The notes under the pieces were generated by a model. It was not told where the DNA came from, ran no database searches, and saw only the letters and a program-made list of their open reading frames with translations. Below are positions 1-13,000 of a stretch of 64,000 nucleotides of DNA, piece after piece. Made by a program: the position numbers and the translations under genes. The stretch is from Notamacropus eugenii (lineage: Eukaryota > Chordata > Mammalia > Diprotodontia > Macropodidae). Positions within the stretch are counted from its first letter, which is position 1, and each line of letters begins with the position of its first letter. Location of the stretch: NCBI RefSeq assembly GCF_028372415.1, contig NC_092875.1:196244872-196308871 (forward strand), given 5' to 3'.

Positions 1-1207
1 CTCTGACCCCGAACACTCATAAAGTCAGTAGCTTCCATCTGCTCCATTCTCATTTTTAAAGAACTATTTTCTCTAGTAAGCTTTTGAACTTCCTTTCCCA
101 TTTGGCTATTTCTGCTTTTTAAAGCATTCTTCTCCTCATTGGCATTTTGGACCTCTTTTTCCAATTGAGTTAGCCAATTTTTAAAGTTGTATTTTCTTAA
201 GCATTTTTTTGGTCTCCTTTAGTAAGCTGTTGACTCGCTTTTCATGATTTTCTTGCATTGTTCTCATTTCTCTTCTCAATTTTTCCTCCACCTCTCTTAC
301 TTGATTTTCAAAATCCTTCTTTGAGCTTTTCCATGACCTGAGACCATTGCATATTTATTTTGGAGGTTTTGGAAGCCTTGACTTCCACTGATGGTAAGCA
401 TTGTTCTTCCTCATCCAAAAGGATGCAAGAAAATACCTGTTCACCAAGAAAGTAACCTTCTATGGTCTTATTTTTTCCCTTTTTGGGGCATTTTCCCAGC
501 CAGTTACTTAACTTTTGAGTCCTTTGTCAAGAAGGGAGTATACTCTGGGGATCTGTAAGTTTTTAGTACCTCCAAGATGGCACAATCAAGGGAGAGGAGA
601 TTACTCCTCTTCTGGCCTTCCCACTGGTCTGGGAGCAACCAAAACTTCTCTGCCCAGAATCTGTGAGTAGAATTCCCTCTCCACAATGTCCTCCAGCTCC
701 ACCAGGACAACATTCCTTCTCACCCCAGGGTCGTGCTCAGTGCTGAAATTCAGAGCAGCTGCTCAGTTCCCCCAGGGGTTTTAGGCAGAGGGCTCCAAAA
801 CTGGACCCTGGCACTGCAGTGGCTGCTGCTCTTGGTCCAAACCATGTTCCCCTGTCCTGGGTGAAGGAGCTTTCTCACTGATCTTTGAAGCTGTCTATGG
901 GGTTTGCGGGTTGAGCAATCTGTGAACTGCTGCTGTCAGTGGTGCCCTGAAGCCTGTTCCAGGTCCTGTCCTTACTGTGCCAGTTGGCTCACTCTGGGCT
1001 ACACTCCACTCCATGCCTGGTCTGATAGACTTTTCCTGTCAGCCTTCCAGCCTGTCTTGGACTGGAAATCTCTTTCACTCTGTCTTTTTGCCACTTCTGT
1101 TGCTCTAGAATTTGTTTAGAGTCATTTTTTACAGGTATTTTATGGTTCTATGTGAGGGAGCTTTTATATGTCTATCTTTCTACTGCACCATCTTGGCTCC
1201 ACCCCCT
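1..1207 (-). mobile_element. 5' part of an L1/HAL1-type element (5' UTR and start of ORF1), cut by window edge
   Basis: Read on the minus strand, the element starts near 1207 with the GGAGCCAAGATGGTG motif that also starts the copies ending near 24124 and 47105. About 600-700 bp of relatively GC-rich 5' UTR follows, then the N-terminal coiled-coil part of ORF1 (about 20-500), rich in Glu/Lys codons. ORF1 is an RNA-binding chaperone of LINE-1 particles. This copy has no long open frame, so it is decayed. Because the rest lies left of the window, an ordinary L1 cannot be told from an ORF1-only HAL1. The first 17 bases do not align with the other copies. Confidence 0.85.
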
Positions 1208-2289
1208 TATATAGCATGTTTTTAAGTTGGAAAAATAGCAAGAAGATGAGTAGGAAAAAAAAGGTGTTAACCATTGCTACAAATGAAAAAGATACACTAG
1301 TGGAAAAAACAATATAAAGACTGAAGTACTGAAATTTGGATAAAGGTATTTTTACTAATAAAACTTTTTTTTCAATCAAAGGCCTAAAAAAATCACTGTC
1401 AAAAGAAGATGAGTGTTCAAAATATGGGTATCTTCATCAGATTGCAAAATATCGACTCCAAAGACATTTTGGAAATATTTTTCTTTTACTTTGATAGTGG
1501 TTCCAGAAGTCTTTTCCCCAAGAATGCTTAACTTTGACCAATATAAAACATATAAAGAAGTAAAATTATTTCAGAATTTCATAAATTCCCAAATGTGAAT
1601 GGAACACCATCACATAACCTTGCACCATGTGACACCTACTGTAAAATTATGAAAAATCACAATAGATATGCTTCAAAGACATGGGAACTGGAATGATTGG
1701 ACCCCACTGAAAACCTCAACGTAAAAATGGACTATTTGTCAAAGATCTGCTTTTAAGATTTAATATGGTAAAAATGAATAATTAGAGAATATAAATCAAA
1801 GTCTTATGAACTAAAGTCCTTAATATGTAAAAAAAAATAATTGCAAGTAAATAGATATATAAAGTTTTTTTAATATAAAATATTATAAGGCTTACAGTAT
1901 GTCAATAATTTTTAGCTCATATTTAACTTTGAAATAAATATAGTATTCCATGGAACATATGCTTTAACAGTGGCATCCTTTAGATTTGGTATTAGTAACC
2001 CTCTTTCTCTTTCTTTTATCTGTTTCATTCATACCAACCGGCACTCATACTGGCAAGTTTGCTGGTATAGGTGTGATTCATGCAAGGGAGATAAGCTATG
2101 GCCAATAACTTAATACAGCCAAGGTTGTATGATTAAATGTTTAACATTTGCCAGTTTAAGTATTTAAAATTTTGGCTCTCTGGATTAAAAATAAAAACAA
2201 AACCAAAAACACTGTATATGAAACACACTTTTAAGTTTAATCTGCATTATATTTTTTATTTATTTCATTATATAGTTCCTGATTACATG
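1208..2289. other. AT-rich stretch, nothing recognised
   Basis: No repeat family, coding potential or RNA gene was recognised. Short open frames here have no recognisable protein similarity. Confidence 0.5.
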
Positions 2290-4015
2290 TACAACTTTTC
2301 TAACAGCTATTTTTTTAAATTGAGTTCCTGTTATAAATATTATTGTGCAAATAGGTCCTTTCCCCTTTTTCTTTGATATTTTTGGATAGAGACCTAGTAG
2401 TGGTATTAATAGGTCAAAGGTTATACACATTTTTATAGCCCTTTGGGCACAGTTCCAAATTATACTCCCCAATGCTTGGACTAGTTTAAAACTTTACCAG
2501 CAATCCATTAGGGAGGGTCCTAATTTTTCCGTATTCCCTGAATAACGTACCATTTTCCTATTTTTCGTGTTAGCTAATCTGAAAGGTGCTGGGATGTCAA
2601 AGCTGTTTTAATTTGCATTTCTCTAATCTAATGACTTATAGCATTTTTTTATAACTATTGATGACATTGATGACTTTGATTTCTTTTGAAAATTGCTGAT
2701 TCACATCCTTTACAATTCATCAGCCGGGGAATGGCCCTTATTTTTTTATAAGTTGTTCCCTATATGTTTGAGAAATGAAGACTTTATAGGAGAAACTTGC
2801 TGTAAAAATCTTTTCCCAATTTCCTAAATTTCATCTATTTATTACTGCATTAATTCTGTTTATGGAAAAGCCTTTTAATTTCATGTAATCAAAAAAATCT
2901 AATTTACTTCCCATAGTCTTTTCTCTCTCTTCTTTTTCGTCATAAAATTTTCCCTTATCCATAGATAGACTCCCCTAATTTACCATTGATTCAATCCTTT
3001 ATGTCTAAATCATTTACCCATTTTGACCTCATCTTGTTATATGGTGTGAAATGTTGCTTTGTGTCTAGTTTCTGTCAAACCACTTTGCAGTTTTCCTAGC
3101 AATTTTTGTCAACCAGTTAATTCTTGCTGAATAAGCTTAGATCTTTGGCTTTATCAAACACTAGATTGCTATTTATGTTTACTATTGTGTATTATGTACC
3201 TAATGTATTCCACTGATTCACTATATTTCTTAGTCAAAGCCAGATTATTTTGGTGATTATCAATTTATAGTATAATTTGAAATCTGCAACTGCTAGGATG
3301 CTTTCCTTAATATTTTTATTGACTTCATTATTATTATTGACCTTTTGTTCTTCTAGATGAATTTTCTTACTATTTTTGTAGCTTTATAAAATAATTTGTT
3401 CATAATTTGGTTAATATCACATTGAATAGGTAAATTAATATGAGAGAAATTGTCATTTTTATTATATTGGCTCAGCCTACTCATGAAAAATTAATATCTC
3501 TCCTCTTGTTCAGATCTCACTTTATTTGTGTGAAAAAAGTTTTTGTAGTTACATTCATACAATCCCTAAATTTGTTTTAGAAGGTAGACATACCAGTATT
3601 ATATGTTTTCTGCACATGTTTTAAAGGGAATTTTTCTTTCCATAAGTTTCTTCTGGGTTTTGTTGATACTACATAGAAATGTTGATGATTTAGGTGAGTT
3701 TATTTTATGTCCTGTAACTTTGATGAAGTTCTTGATTGCTTCAATTTGTTTTTTTAGTTGATTCTCTAGGGTTCTCTAAGTATACCATCTCATTATCTGC
3801 AGAGGAATAGTTTTGTTTCCTTATTGCCTGTTTTTGTTACTTTGTCTAATCTCATTGTTATGGCTAGAATATTTAATACAATATTGAATAATAGTGGTGA
3901 TAATGGACGTTCTTGTTTCACTCTGATTTTATCAGGAAGGTTTCAAATTTATCTCTGTTAAAGATAAGCCTTGCTCTCAGTTTTAGAATGATATTACTTA
4001 TCATTTCAAGAAAAG
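2290..4015 (-). mobile_element. L1 ORF2 remnant (reverse transcriptase to C-terminus)
   Basis: Read on the minus strand this matches the middle and C-terminal parts of L1 ORF2, the endonuclease/reverse transcriptase. The segment near 3850-3920 corresponds to RT motif B and the following PLSPLL-like block. The segment 2330-2480 encodes the C-terminal cysteine-rich region, seen in a 70-codon open piece (2260-2472) resembling the C-terminus of the full-length L1 at 35105-35446. Many frameshifts and stops are present. No recognisable L1 3' UTR or poly(A) is retained at the left end. Confidence 0.85.
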
Positions 4016-5178
4016 GTGAGCCTGTGTAAGGCAATACCCTCACATCATTCATTCTCATGGTCTTGTGAGTAGCTTTGATTTGGAGCAAAAGTACTTTTTC
4101 AACATCTACAACTGTTGTTCCTGTGCCACCCAGGTGCTTCCCATTTCTCCAAATCCGTCAAAATGAAACCATTAAATGTTTATCATGAAATATTTATTAA
4201 TCAAGAAAGGAAAAGCAAGAAAAACCTCGCATGAATTTTACTCAGAAGATGAAAGTAAGAATAATTAGAACATAATTTTCTTTCCATAACCCTTGGTCAC
4301 ATTCTCCCACCAATATACACAATGTCCATGACAGGGGGGAAGGATATATGGTGGAGAGTGGGTACACACTTATAAAAACCAAGCAGTGAGGCCCATGATT
4401 AGGAGGACACTGTAATCAGAGCAATTCAAGGCTGCAAGCCTGGATATCTGTGGATTGTTCTTTGATTAGTGTATCACATGCCATGTGATATATAAAACCA
4501 CTAGTTTCCTAAATCTCAGTTTTTTCCTACCATATGAAATTGCTTTTCTTTACTACTTGGTTACTGAAGCAGTATTTAGCTCTTTTAACTAACAACAGCC
4601 TTAAACCTGAGGTCTGTCAAGTTCGATACTTGGTTAGACATAGCATAAAATTCTGTGAAAAATTAGTTCCCTTTAATTTTGACTTTGCTAAAAAGAGGGG
4701 TTTTGCCTTGTATAGGCTTTGAGAGATTTAGTCAATAACTTTATAGGCTAGAGGAGCTTTTTCCTCTTGAGGAATAAAAGGCAGTAAAGGACTAACCAGA
4801 TAAATTCTGGAGAGTTTTTACCTGTCAAACTTTTAGAGGGCCCTAGAGATCAAAGCAGCCTTTCACTTAATCAGTTCTTCATCTATAGTAGGGGATTTTC
4901 TTTTCCTCTAAAGAGATTTTTTGAACAGCAGAACTTTTGCCAATCAGATCAGCTCCCCTCATATTATCTTTGCATTTTAGCAGAGATTATAAGCGTCTCT
5001 TTTAGCTAACATCAGCCTCTGAGCTCTGTTAGCTTCTCAACTCCATAGGCCTCTGTGTTGTGTTTTTTGTTCTGCCTTCTGATGTCTTGCCATCTATTAA
5101 CTGTTTCTCTGATTTCTTTCTTGCATTTTACTTCTTCAGTCACTGACTCCTAATATGATATGGCCCTGGAAGAACATG
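4016..5178. other. Unassigned sequence
   Basis: No confident call. A TATAAAAA at about 4372 and an AATAAA at about 4773 recall an LTR layout, but no matching TG...CA ends or target-site duplication were found, so no LTR is called. Confidence 0.4.
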
Positions 5179-5400
5179 ACGGTCAGGCTTGGAGTCAGGA
5201 AGATGTGAGTTCAAATCCAGTCTCAGGCACTTACTAGCTATGTGACTCTGGGCAAGTCAGTTAATCCTCAGTTTCCTCATCTGTCAAGAGACAGAGAAGG
5301 AAATGGCAAATCATTCCAGTACCTTTGCCAAGAAAACTCCAAAGGAGGTCATGAAGAATTGGACATGACTAAAATTTCTGAATGACAATAACAAAAACAA
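5179..5400 (+). mobile_element. Marsupial tRNA-headed CORE-SINE
   Basis: The tRNA-like head carries a box B (GAGTTCAAATCC, about 5208). The core follows (ACTAGCTATGTGACTCTGGG, then GTTTCCTCATCTGT), and then the tail with GCCAAGAAAACTCC and GGACATGACT. The end is an A-rich AATAACAAAAACAA. The same tail appears in the copies at 17738 and 53622. RNA polymerase III SINE moved by a LINE; no protein. Confidence 0.9.
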
Positions 5401-5514
5401 GCAACAATGGAGGAACACGGTCATCGCATTATGAGATAAAAAATGGGGCCAGCAGAAGAAAAACGCTATTGCCCATGGAGATCTTTGAAGCTTGAGGCAA
5501 AGACCCACCTTACC

Positions 5515-5580
5515 ACATTTATTTATTTATTTATATTTTTATATTTATTTATATTATTTTATATACATTTATATTTTTAA
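5515..5580. repeat. ATTT-rich simple repeat
   Basis: Run of ATTT/TATTT units about 65 bases long. Confidence 0.9.
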
Positions 5581-6078
5581 AGTCATCATTTAGCCTCTGC
5601 ATGAACTTCCCTGAGCCAAATTTCACAAACTACATGAACACTGAGTGTTTCCCAATAGATTCATAATGCTTCAATTCTGTGTATCTATTTGAACAAGGAA
5701 ACTAATGTTAAAAATGCGTATAAAAAAGAAAAAAGGAAACACATGCCTGTTTTGTTGTATAAGCACATACTCATCACTTCGTGAATCAGTTTGGTAGTTT
5801 ACAGAGAATTTTACTGTGGACCAGGAATCCAGCTTTACTGATGCACTCCTTGACCTTACACGAATCACCCATCTTCTGCATGGGTCAGATTCTTCATCTT
5901 GAGGAGCACAAAGATACATCATGGGAGCCATGAGATGGGTAATATACATCATCAATTAAAACTGATAATATCCAAAAAGCCTCATAAGAAGTTAGGTGTA
6001 TACAAAATTCTTATTTGATTTTAGAAATTGCTCTTTTTGAGATTAAAAAATATATTTTTTTTTCTCCTCACATCACAG

Positions 6079-6233
6079 GTTAACATACTGCCAAAATGTG
6101 TACCAATGGGAGCAGCTGTTTGAGATCAAGCCCTCAGGAATTTTCCTACTTCATCCCCAATCCTTGCTTTGTTCCCTCAGAACTTGACCTCAGGCTTTCT
6201 GCAGAGACAGCTGGGAGACAAGGTCATAAATTA
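6079..6233 (+). other. Candidate unannotated exon bounded by strong splice signals
   Basis: A long pyrimidine tract ends in CTCACATCACAG (to 6078). About 155 bases later comes a strong consensus donor, TTAGGTAAGT, with the junction near 6233/6234. A 46-codon open stretch starts at ATG 6096 and runs through the donor; in that frame a TAA at 6081 lies upstream, so the exon would hold a start codon or be non-coding. The encoded peptide is not recognised. Splice-like pairs occur by chance in 64 kb, so this is only a candidate for a lncRNA or alternative 5' exon. Confidence 0.25.
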
Positions 6234-7034
6234 GGTAAGTATGTCATTTTTTTTCCTATTGAGAGTTCCCACTGGCTACCTATGTGAGTGCTCGGCTAGC
6301 TGTATTTAAATGGCATGATATATCAAATATGAAATGAAGGGAGGAACACATGTGAATTTCGTACAAAACAAGGATGGTGTAACATTCTCAGCTGTTTCTG
6401 TTAGCTGCATGAGTAACTCCATCAACATTATCCCCACAAATCCATTTAGAACTTGTTGACTTTGATACTTGTTTTTTTCATAATACAACTACACGAGTTC
6501 TTAAAATGATGTCTTGTCCGCTATATATTTTTCTCCTTCCTTTTACCGTATACTTGCCAAAAACAAATTAACACATAGGCTAAATAGGAACTAATCTGAA
6601 GAAAAGATAAGTCACTTATCTAGTCTCACATAGGTGGGACTTCAACTAATGTCTTTTTGGTTTCCTAGCTTTATGAACCTGTGCATTTCATCTAAGTATG
6701 GACTTCCAGTGACTCCCTGATAACAAAATCCTAAGTCATAAAAGGGCTGATATATACATTCACAATGGAGAAATTTTATCAGACCGGATCTCAATTTGCC
6801 AAACTGTGACTGCTTCTTTTGAAGATCTGTGATTTCACAGGCCATATACAGTGAGCTGGAGCCTTGAAGTATGTTACCCAAAAAGAAGCAATGGAGAAAA
6901 AAGAGACCATATTGAACTGGTGTATGTATGTGGTAGTGGGAGAATATACACAATGCCTTGAGTAGTTAATGTTCAGTTTAACAGATAAATTCAGTTGACT
7001 AATTAAACAATTATATAATATTTTCACCAAGGGA

Positions 7035-7110
7035 AACTAGATATCTATCTGTGATCTTGGACAAGTGACTTAATCTCCCTGGGCCTCTGTTTTCTTAAGT
7101 GTATAGTGAA
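7035..7110 (+). mobile_element. CORE-SINE/MIR fragment
   Basis: Core motif TGATCTTGGACAAGTGACTT followed by CTCTGTTTTCTTAAGTGT, the MIR/CORE consensus in sense orientation. Confidence 0.7.
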
Positions 7111-7194
7111 GGATTTGTACAAGACAAATTCCGAGGGGCAGTTTTATGTGTATTGTCCTGCAATGACTTAGTGTCCCTCTATGAATTGATATTT

Positions 7195-7318
7195 ATATCT
7201 TAGAGAGCCAGAGCCTTGGAGATTTTAAATGACATAACTGGTAACTATCAGAGGTAGTTCGAATCCAAGTCTCCCAGGTTATGACCCCAGAACACTCTCC
7301 ACTATCATGCTGCCTTTA
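7195..7318 (-). mobile_element. MIR fragment
   Basis: GTAGTTCGAATCCAAGTCTCC and the CCACTATCATGCTGCC end match MIR in antisense orientation. Confidence 0.7.
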
Positions 7319-8024
7319 AATTAATTATTAGAGTTGCTATTTTTGTCATTTTTCCAATGTAAAATCTTCTTCTACAGAATTTCATTGTTGTGGCTTCATA
7401 CTGGTGGTGTTGAAAACTTTTAGGTGTCCTGGGACCATAAACATTGGAAGACAACTATACCATTTTTACGTTCAGACCAGGCCCACATAACTTGAATCAC
7501 ATACGTATTTCATAAACTTCTATTTTTATGTGAACTGTGTAAGAGAACTTTGTGAATCCAAGTCCCACTGCAATTATCCGTTCTAGTAATAGAGTAACAG
7601 AGAAATTAAGGGTTTGGGACCAGGCTGATATAGGAAATAGTGACTATGCATGCTTAACAAAGGACCGTTGAAACATCTGTCAGATAAATGAATCTTGAGG
7701 AAGGGGAAGATATATTTGTATGAGGCAGAGAGGGGAACATAACAATAATGAATTCTAGTGGCAGAAGTGTTTGAAGGAGCTACAGGCCAGTAGGGCTGGT
7801 CTAGGGGAAACACTATCAAAAGGCAAAGGAGTCAGGTGAAATGGACACTAAATGTTCATGTCAGCTTCACAATTCTGCTTATAGAAGTGAAAAGATAATT
7901 TCGATTATCAATAAACTTGGGACTAGCAGTGGCTTTACCCCTCATTCATTGAGATTTTTTTTAAAGCTACTTCATATGAAGGAAATTTTGAATCTTAAAC
8001 TAAAAATAATGTGTGAATTTATAT
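7319..8024. other. Unassigned sequence
   Basis: No repeat or gene recognised; the minus-strand open frame at 7583-7819 is not recognisable. Confidence 0.4.
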
Positions 8025-8117
8025 GTATAATATATGTACGTATGTCTATACATACATACATACATACACACACACACATATATTTATTTATTTATTTATA
8101 TGTATGTATGTATGTCA
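8025..8117. repeat. Compound microsatellite (ATAC/AC/ATTT/ATGT)
   Basis: Successive blocks of TACA, CA, TTTA and TATG units. The two open frames crossing it (7841-8267) are artefacts of the repeat. Confidence 0.95.
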
Positions 8118-8579
8118 AAAAGTAATATACCAGATCTTTGCAATTTGGTTTCAAAATTGGGTGCTAAAATTAAAACATTCTATGTATACCTAACAGTTAA
8201 GCTGGCTATCTCAAAAATATTTAATAACTACTTCTTATATTTACTTTCTTATGATAAAAAGAAGTGAATTGAAGGATACCTCTTACTGACTAACAAAGAG
8301 AGTTTAGCAATAAAGCTAGTTTTACTTTCACTCAAACACCCTAGCCAATCTTACCTTTCTGAATATCCATTTACTACACCATTCCAGGGCATACTGATGT
8401 CTCCCTTCTCTGAACTCTTGAATATGTTTAATAGGATATCATGTCACTAGACTAACACAAAGTCAAGGAACTCTAAACCATCAACCAGGGTGGCAAAGTC
8501 AGGCATAATGCACAATTTACTAATCTTTTAACCCATAACATATATCCACAAAGTGGATAATTTGGCCAATCTATCATCA

Positions 8580-9470
8580 AGCTCTGCCACCTTTTTTTTC
8601 CCTTAGTTTATTAACACCTGTCTTACATTCTTACTGCCAACCCATTTATCCAGGCCTTTTTTGTCTCATGACTGCATTACTGTCTTCTAATGGGCTTCTC
8701 CTCTCTCCAATCCATCCTGATTATCAGGATTTGATTCTATTTTCTAATCATTTTATGTGTATCATTGTAGTATTGTTTATCCATAGAGCAGGGACTACAT
8801 CTTATATTCCTTTAGTTCATCCATTATTGAGAAGCTTAGTACACTATCCAAAGATGAGATCTTAGGATTCTAGGAAATGTTTGGCAAGTACTTCTTCAGC
8901 TATCATCTTTAAGCAGATGATTCCCAGATCTATTTACATAGTCTTCATCTCTCTTCTGAGATCCATTCCTCTATCAACAACTGCCTGTTGCATATTCAGA
9001 AATAGATGTTGCTTAGGCATCTTGAGATCAACGAGTCTGAAATGGAACTCATTATCCCTCCCCCCACCTCCCAAATGACCCATCTTCTAAACTACCTTAT
9101 CATTATCAAGGTCAATATTATTCTATTCACCCAAGATCTTAGTTTTAATATCATTAAAACTGCTCTCTCTAAACATCCAATCACCAAATTTTGCAACTTC
9201 TTTGGCTAGAACATTTCTCACCTAAGTTCTCTTCTCCCCAGTAATATAGAACCCCCCCCCCCATTTTCAGTCCTCATCACCTCTCCTCTTCACTATTGCA
9301 ATAGCCTTCCAATTGATATCCCTGCATCAGCTCTTTCATCATTCCAATCCATCCTCCCCTTATCAGCCAAAGGGATTTTCTTAAAGTACAGATCTCACCA
9401 TTCCCTAGTCCCTGCTCTCAAGAAACACATAGTCTATCCCTTGTATAATTATGACAATTACTACTTCAGT
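8580..9470 (+). mobile_element. L2 LINE remnant (end of ORF2 and 3' region)
   Basis: Sense-strand L2 (CR1 clade) landmarks in order: CTCTCCAATCCATCCTG near 8703; GATGATTCCCAGATCTATTT (8916), AACTGCCTGTTGCATATT (8980) and GAACTCATTATCCCTCC; then CTATTGCAATAGCCTTCC (9292) and CCAATCCATCCTCCCCTTAT (9345). The first CCATCC landmark occurs before the others, so two overlapping or rearranged L2 pieces are likely. Open frames at 8668-9209 are relics of L2 ORF2 and are broken. A run of 13 C lies at about 9250. Confidence 0.85.
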
Positions 9471-9509
9471 TAACTTTGTAAAACAGTGTAAAAAAGGCCA
9501 AGAGCTAAA

Positions 9510-9775
9510 GTAGGATCAGAGAATCAGATATACTACTTGCATGACTCCCAAGAAAATTAATAAACTTTTCTAAGCCTGTTTTGTCATCTCTAAAATAGTT
9601 GATGGACTATCAAGAGTCAATTTTGTTCTATGAAGTTTGGATTCAGTCAAAGGATTGCACCTGAGGACCTAGAGGACCACCTGTGGCCTTGAGACCACAG
9701 GTTCCTCACCCCTGGACCTCAGGTCACTTACAGTTCTAAATGTATACTCCTATGATACTATGATCTAAAGTGGAA
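9510..9775 (+). mobile_element. CORE-SINE (THER1/MIR-like), interrupted by a hAT piece
   Basis: The 5' portion (9510-9610) has the TTGTCATCTCTAAAATAG core. The 3' portion (9715-9775) has GACCTCAGGTCACTTACAGT and ends CTATGATACTATGATC. The hAT fragment at 9620-9714 separates them. Confidence 0.65.
9620..9714 (-). mobile_element. Half of a short non-autonomous hAT element
   Basis: Matches the left half of the complete element at 42121-42318 in reverse orientation. Shared features are GAAGTTTGGATTCAGTCAAA and the terminal GGTTCCTCACCCCTG. Only one terminal inverted repeat remains, so no duplication pair can be checked. Confidence 0.8.
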
Positions 9776-9936
9776 AGAGACTTGAGAAGCCATCTAATCA
9801 AATAACTATTTTACAGATGAGGAAACTAAGCATCAGGTCAATTGTTTCTTGTTTAACACAGAAGTTTTAAGCACCAAAAGCAAAATTTGAAGTTAGTTCT
9901 TCTGTCTCTACAATCAGTACACTTTTCACTGTATGG
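9776..9936 (-). mobile_element. MIR (antisense)
   Basis: CTATTTTACAGATGAGGAAA with CTAAGCATCAGG is the antisense MIR core. Confidence 0.75.
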
Positions 9937-10078
9937 CTGTTCCATTTACAAGTTATATAACCGTGAACCTGTCAATTAACATAGACCACAATTTGCTCAT
10001 CTGTAAAATGACAGATTAGGAATAGATCACTTTTTATGCTGCTTCCACTTCTGATTACAGGTGATTCTATAGCCCATA
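9937..10078 (+). mobile_element. MIR/CORE-SINE (sense)
   Basis: ACAAGTTATATAACCGTGAA and TTTGCTCATCTGTAAAATGA match the sense MIR core, directly abutting the antisense MIR. Confidence 0.75.
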
Positions 10079-13000
10079 ATTGTATACTTGTATGTGATTT
10101 CAGGCAAGTTCTCTTTGTAGAAAGTTTTATTTTCTTTTTTCTCCCATCCTGAATTTTTAACAAGTGTTGATACTAAAATTTAGCAAGGATTTATTGATTT
10201 ACTAAGGGAAAAGCCATGTGGTGTCAAGAAAAGCACGTTTCCTTTAAAGTTTTACCCTGGAAAGGGTTTTAGACTTATAAATCTAGAAGCCATCTGGCAC
10301 TTCCCACATTTGCTTCTGCTCCCGATGATAGCGAAAGAATTATCTTTATCTTGAAATCTGCATATCTACATTAAGGTTAGGATTCTAGCCCAACAAATGT
10401 CAGGAAATCCAAAGCATTGGTTTCGTCATGCAAAAAGTTTCTGCATGCATACTTTGTGTTATAGCATGACTTTCATTCAAGGAAGGGAGAGTTCAAGGTG
10501 ATAACTCTTCTGTATTATTATTACTAAGGCTTAAGTAGTTTGAAGAGTTAACACCTGGAATTTTCTACACTCAGTGAAGACATTGCAATTGTTGCAATAA
10601 CATTGCATCAGCCCAGTAGGATTATTAATAGCTTCAGAAATGAATTTATTGATGTATTTTATTATTATTTTGATTGCCATTTTGTACAAAAAGGAAGAAG
10701 AAAAACCTTCCAAAATCTAACAATGTCACCTTACTCCTTTGGAAGTTAACATCATGATAATGTGGATTCATTATTTTGATATTGTGAATCAGAAAGGGAT
10801 TAATGTTTCATTACTAACTCATCTTAAAAAAATAAAATGGAATTAGCTTCATTTCAGTGTTCTCTGTATAAACATGTGCTTTATGAAATAGACTGACAAT
10901 GATGATCTAGGCATTGTATGAAATCAAATTAGACACAATTCCTGGGCAGTAGATTTAAAGTAGAAATTGATAGAGATACAAGATAAGCCATAGAGAAGGG
11001 AAGCATACTATATAAGAGATCTTGAATGTAAGAGGGGAGAGGAATTATTTACTATATTAGTTGTAAGTCACCTCTGAAAATTAATGAGCTTCTTGTGGAT
11101 TCTCAATAAAGTAGTTTGATGTACAGAGATATACAGAATAACATAGCCAACATTAATGGAAACTATCTGCATTCAGTTATTACTTCTTGACAACATTTCA
11201 CCAACTGGAGCAAAAATTAGTGCATTTCTTTTATGGGACTGCCAAGGTATATGGTTTCCACTTGGAATCATATAACTTTTGCAAATACCATTAGACATAT
11301 TGAAAACCAGTGCCTTTTCTTTCACCCTGAGCTGAAAGCATTAAATATTTCTTTGCTAAAAGTCTGTGTAAATAACAGAAGGGATAGAAACTGGACATTG
11401 GAATAAATCATTTGGAAGAGAAAGAGGAAAATGAAGATCCTGTGGATATGTGTTATTGCTAGTTATATTTGCAAGCATGTCCTTCATAATTACCTTTGAC
11501 ATAGCCATGCACTCAGGGAACTGAGACATTTGGAGATTTCCCATCTACCTCCAAAAGAAAGGAAGAAAAGTTTTCTAGATGATGCTTGCACTCATTTGGA
11601 TTCCAAGGTGGCTGAGGAACAACGGCCGCAACCAGACTGCACTGTGTGATAACAAGCCCTGATGGCCCTTCTTGTTCACCATAGAGTGTTTTCAGCTAAC
11701 CAGGCTAAAGGGTAGGTTAGAGTTTATCGGTCTCATTAATCCAGAATTCCTCTGGACCTGAGGGGGAAAGGTTTAATGTGTGATCAATGTGCAGTGTCCG
11801 TGATCTTTCATATGAGCTAGAATCTTTAGCAAGCCTCTGGAGGGGAATACCTCATGTTTTGCTCAACCTTCCCAGGAGGTGGCTTTCTTACTCACACATG
11901 GGGTTGAAAGGACCCCTAAGGAACTCAGTGCTTTTGAGATATTTTTTTAAAGGCCACCCTTGATTGTATTTTCATGTAAGATACCCTCTATATGACCTGC
12001 CTTGGCCCTGCTTTCATCTTTCTCCTACTATTTATTGGAATTTTTAGTCAAAAGTATGGTGAACAATTCAGGATGGCTGCACTTATCTAATATTAATGAC
12101 CAGGTTCATAAAAATATAACAAAAAGAAAAATAATGAGATAAGGAAAAGTTAAATCTATTGAAAAAATATTTTGTGTTAGCAAAAATGGGTGTTCATCTC
12201 AACAATGTTATAGCAGGGCTTCTGCTGCACAATAATGAGTTGTTATTTACGGTGATGATGATGATGATGACTGGGTCTCTTTATCTTTCCCATGGTGAAA
12301 GTGTGGCAAGCACTCATAAGTCTGATCTAAACACAGATATTCAAAGAATTTAACCAACCCCCTTTCTTTCCTACCTGGAACAGTTTTAATCCTCCTTAGG
12401 AGGCTTGTTGGTCCTACACTCCAGGGGTATCACCATATTGAAACTGGATTTGGTATGGACACTCAGTCAATGCCCTTCCTCAAACAGGACTCCCAGCTCA
12501 GGCAATCTGCTTGCCTAAGGCTTGCTAGAAACAAGGACTGTGGGTCAGCAATATCATTCCTGTTAAATGATGCTTTTGTGATAAGACATTGGTGAGGACA
12601 AGATTATGTAATTTAAATTCCAAGTGACAGGCTAGGCTTGTGCTACATCTCATAATAGTGGGATATTTTCATATTTCTATTTGACACATATATTAGGAGG
12701 AGTACAGAAGGAAAGGTATGGTGGGGGAAGCTCTATTTATTAAACTTGAACTAAAGTGAGGATCAACTGTACAGATGGAGAAAGGAGGGATTTCTGTCTC
12801 TGCTTCCATGCCTCTCTGCCATCATGATTGACTCAAAGAAACCACTTTCACTTCTGTCTAAATTGTGTACAAAGAGGTGGAAAAGGGGAAAAGAAAATGC
12901 CCTTTTGGATAGCTTTTTGTCAAAGTAAGCTACCTTCTGCCTGCACTTTCAAAGCCTCATGGAAACAAAAGCCTGTTTAGATCAAGTGTTCATTTCTCTG

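Larger units (their letters stand above)
5401..7030. other. Mostly unassigned sequence around a candidate exon
   Basis: Apart from the simple repeat at 5515-5580 and the candidate exon at 6079-6233, no repeat family was recognised. The minus-strand open frames at 5671-5955 and 6642-7030 show no recognisable protein similarity. Confidence 0.4.

Noticed and set aside
4109..4860. Possible LTR (TATAAAAA and AATAAA in order)
   Set aside because: No terminal TG/CA pair with matching short duplications could be found.
12360..12560. Segment considered as a small nuclear RNA or 5S-like copy
   Set aside because: No alignment beyond a few bases to the conserved parts of U1, U2, U6, 7SK or 5S as far as I can recall them.
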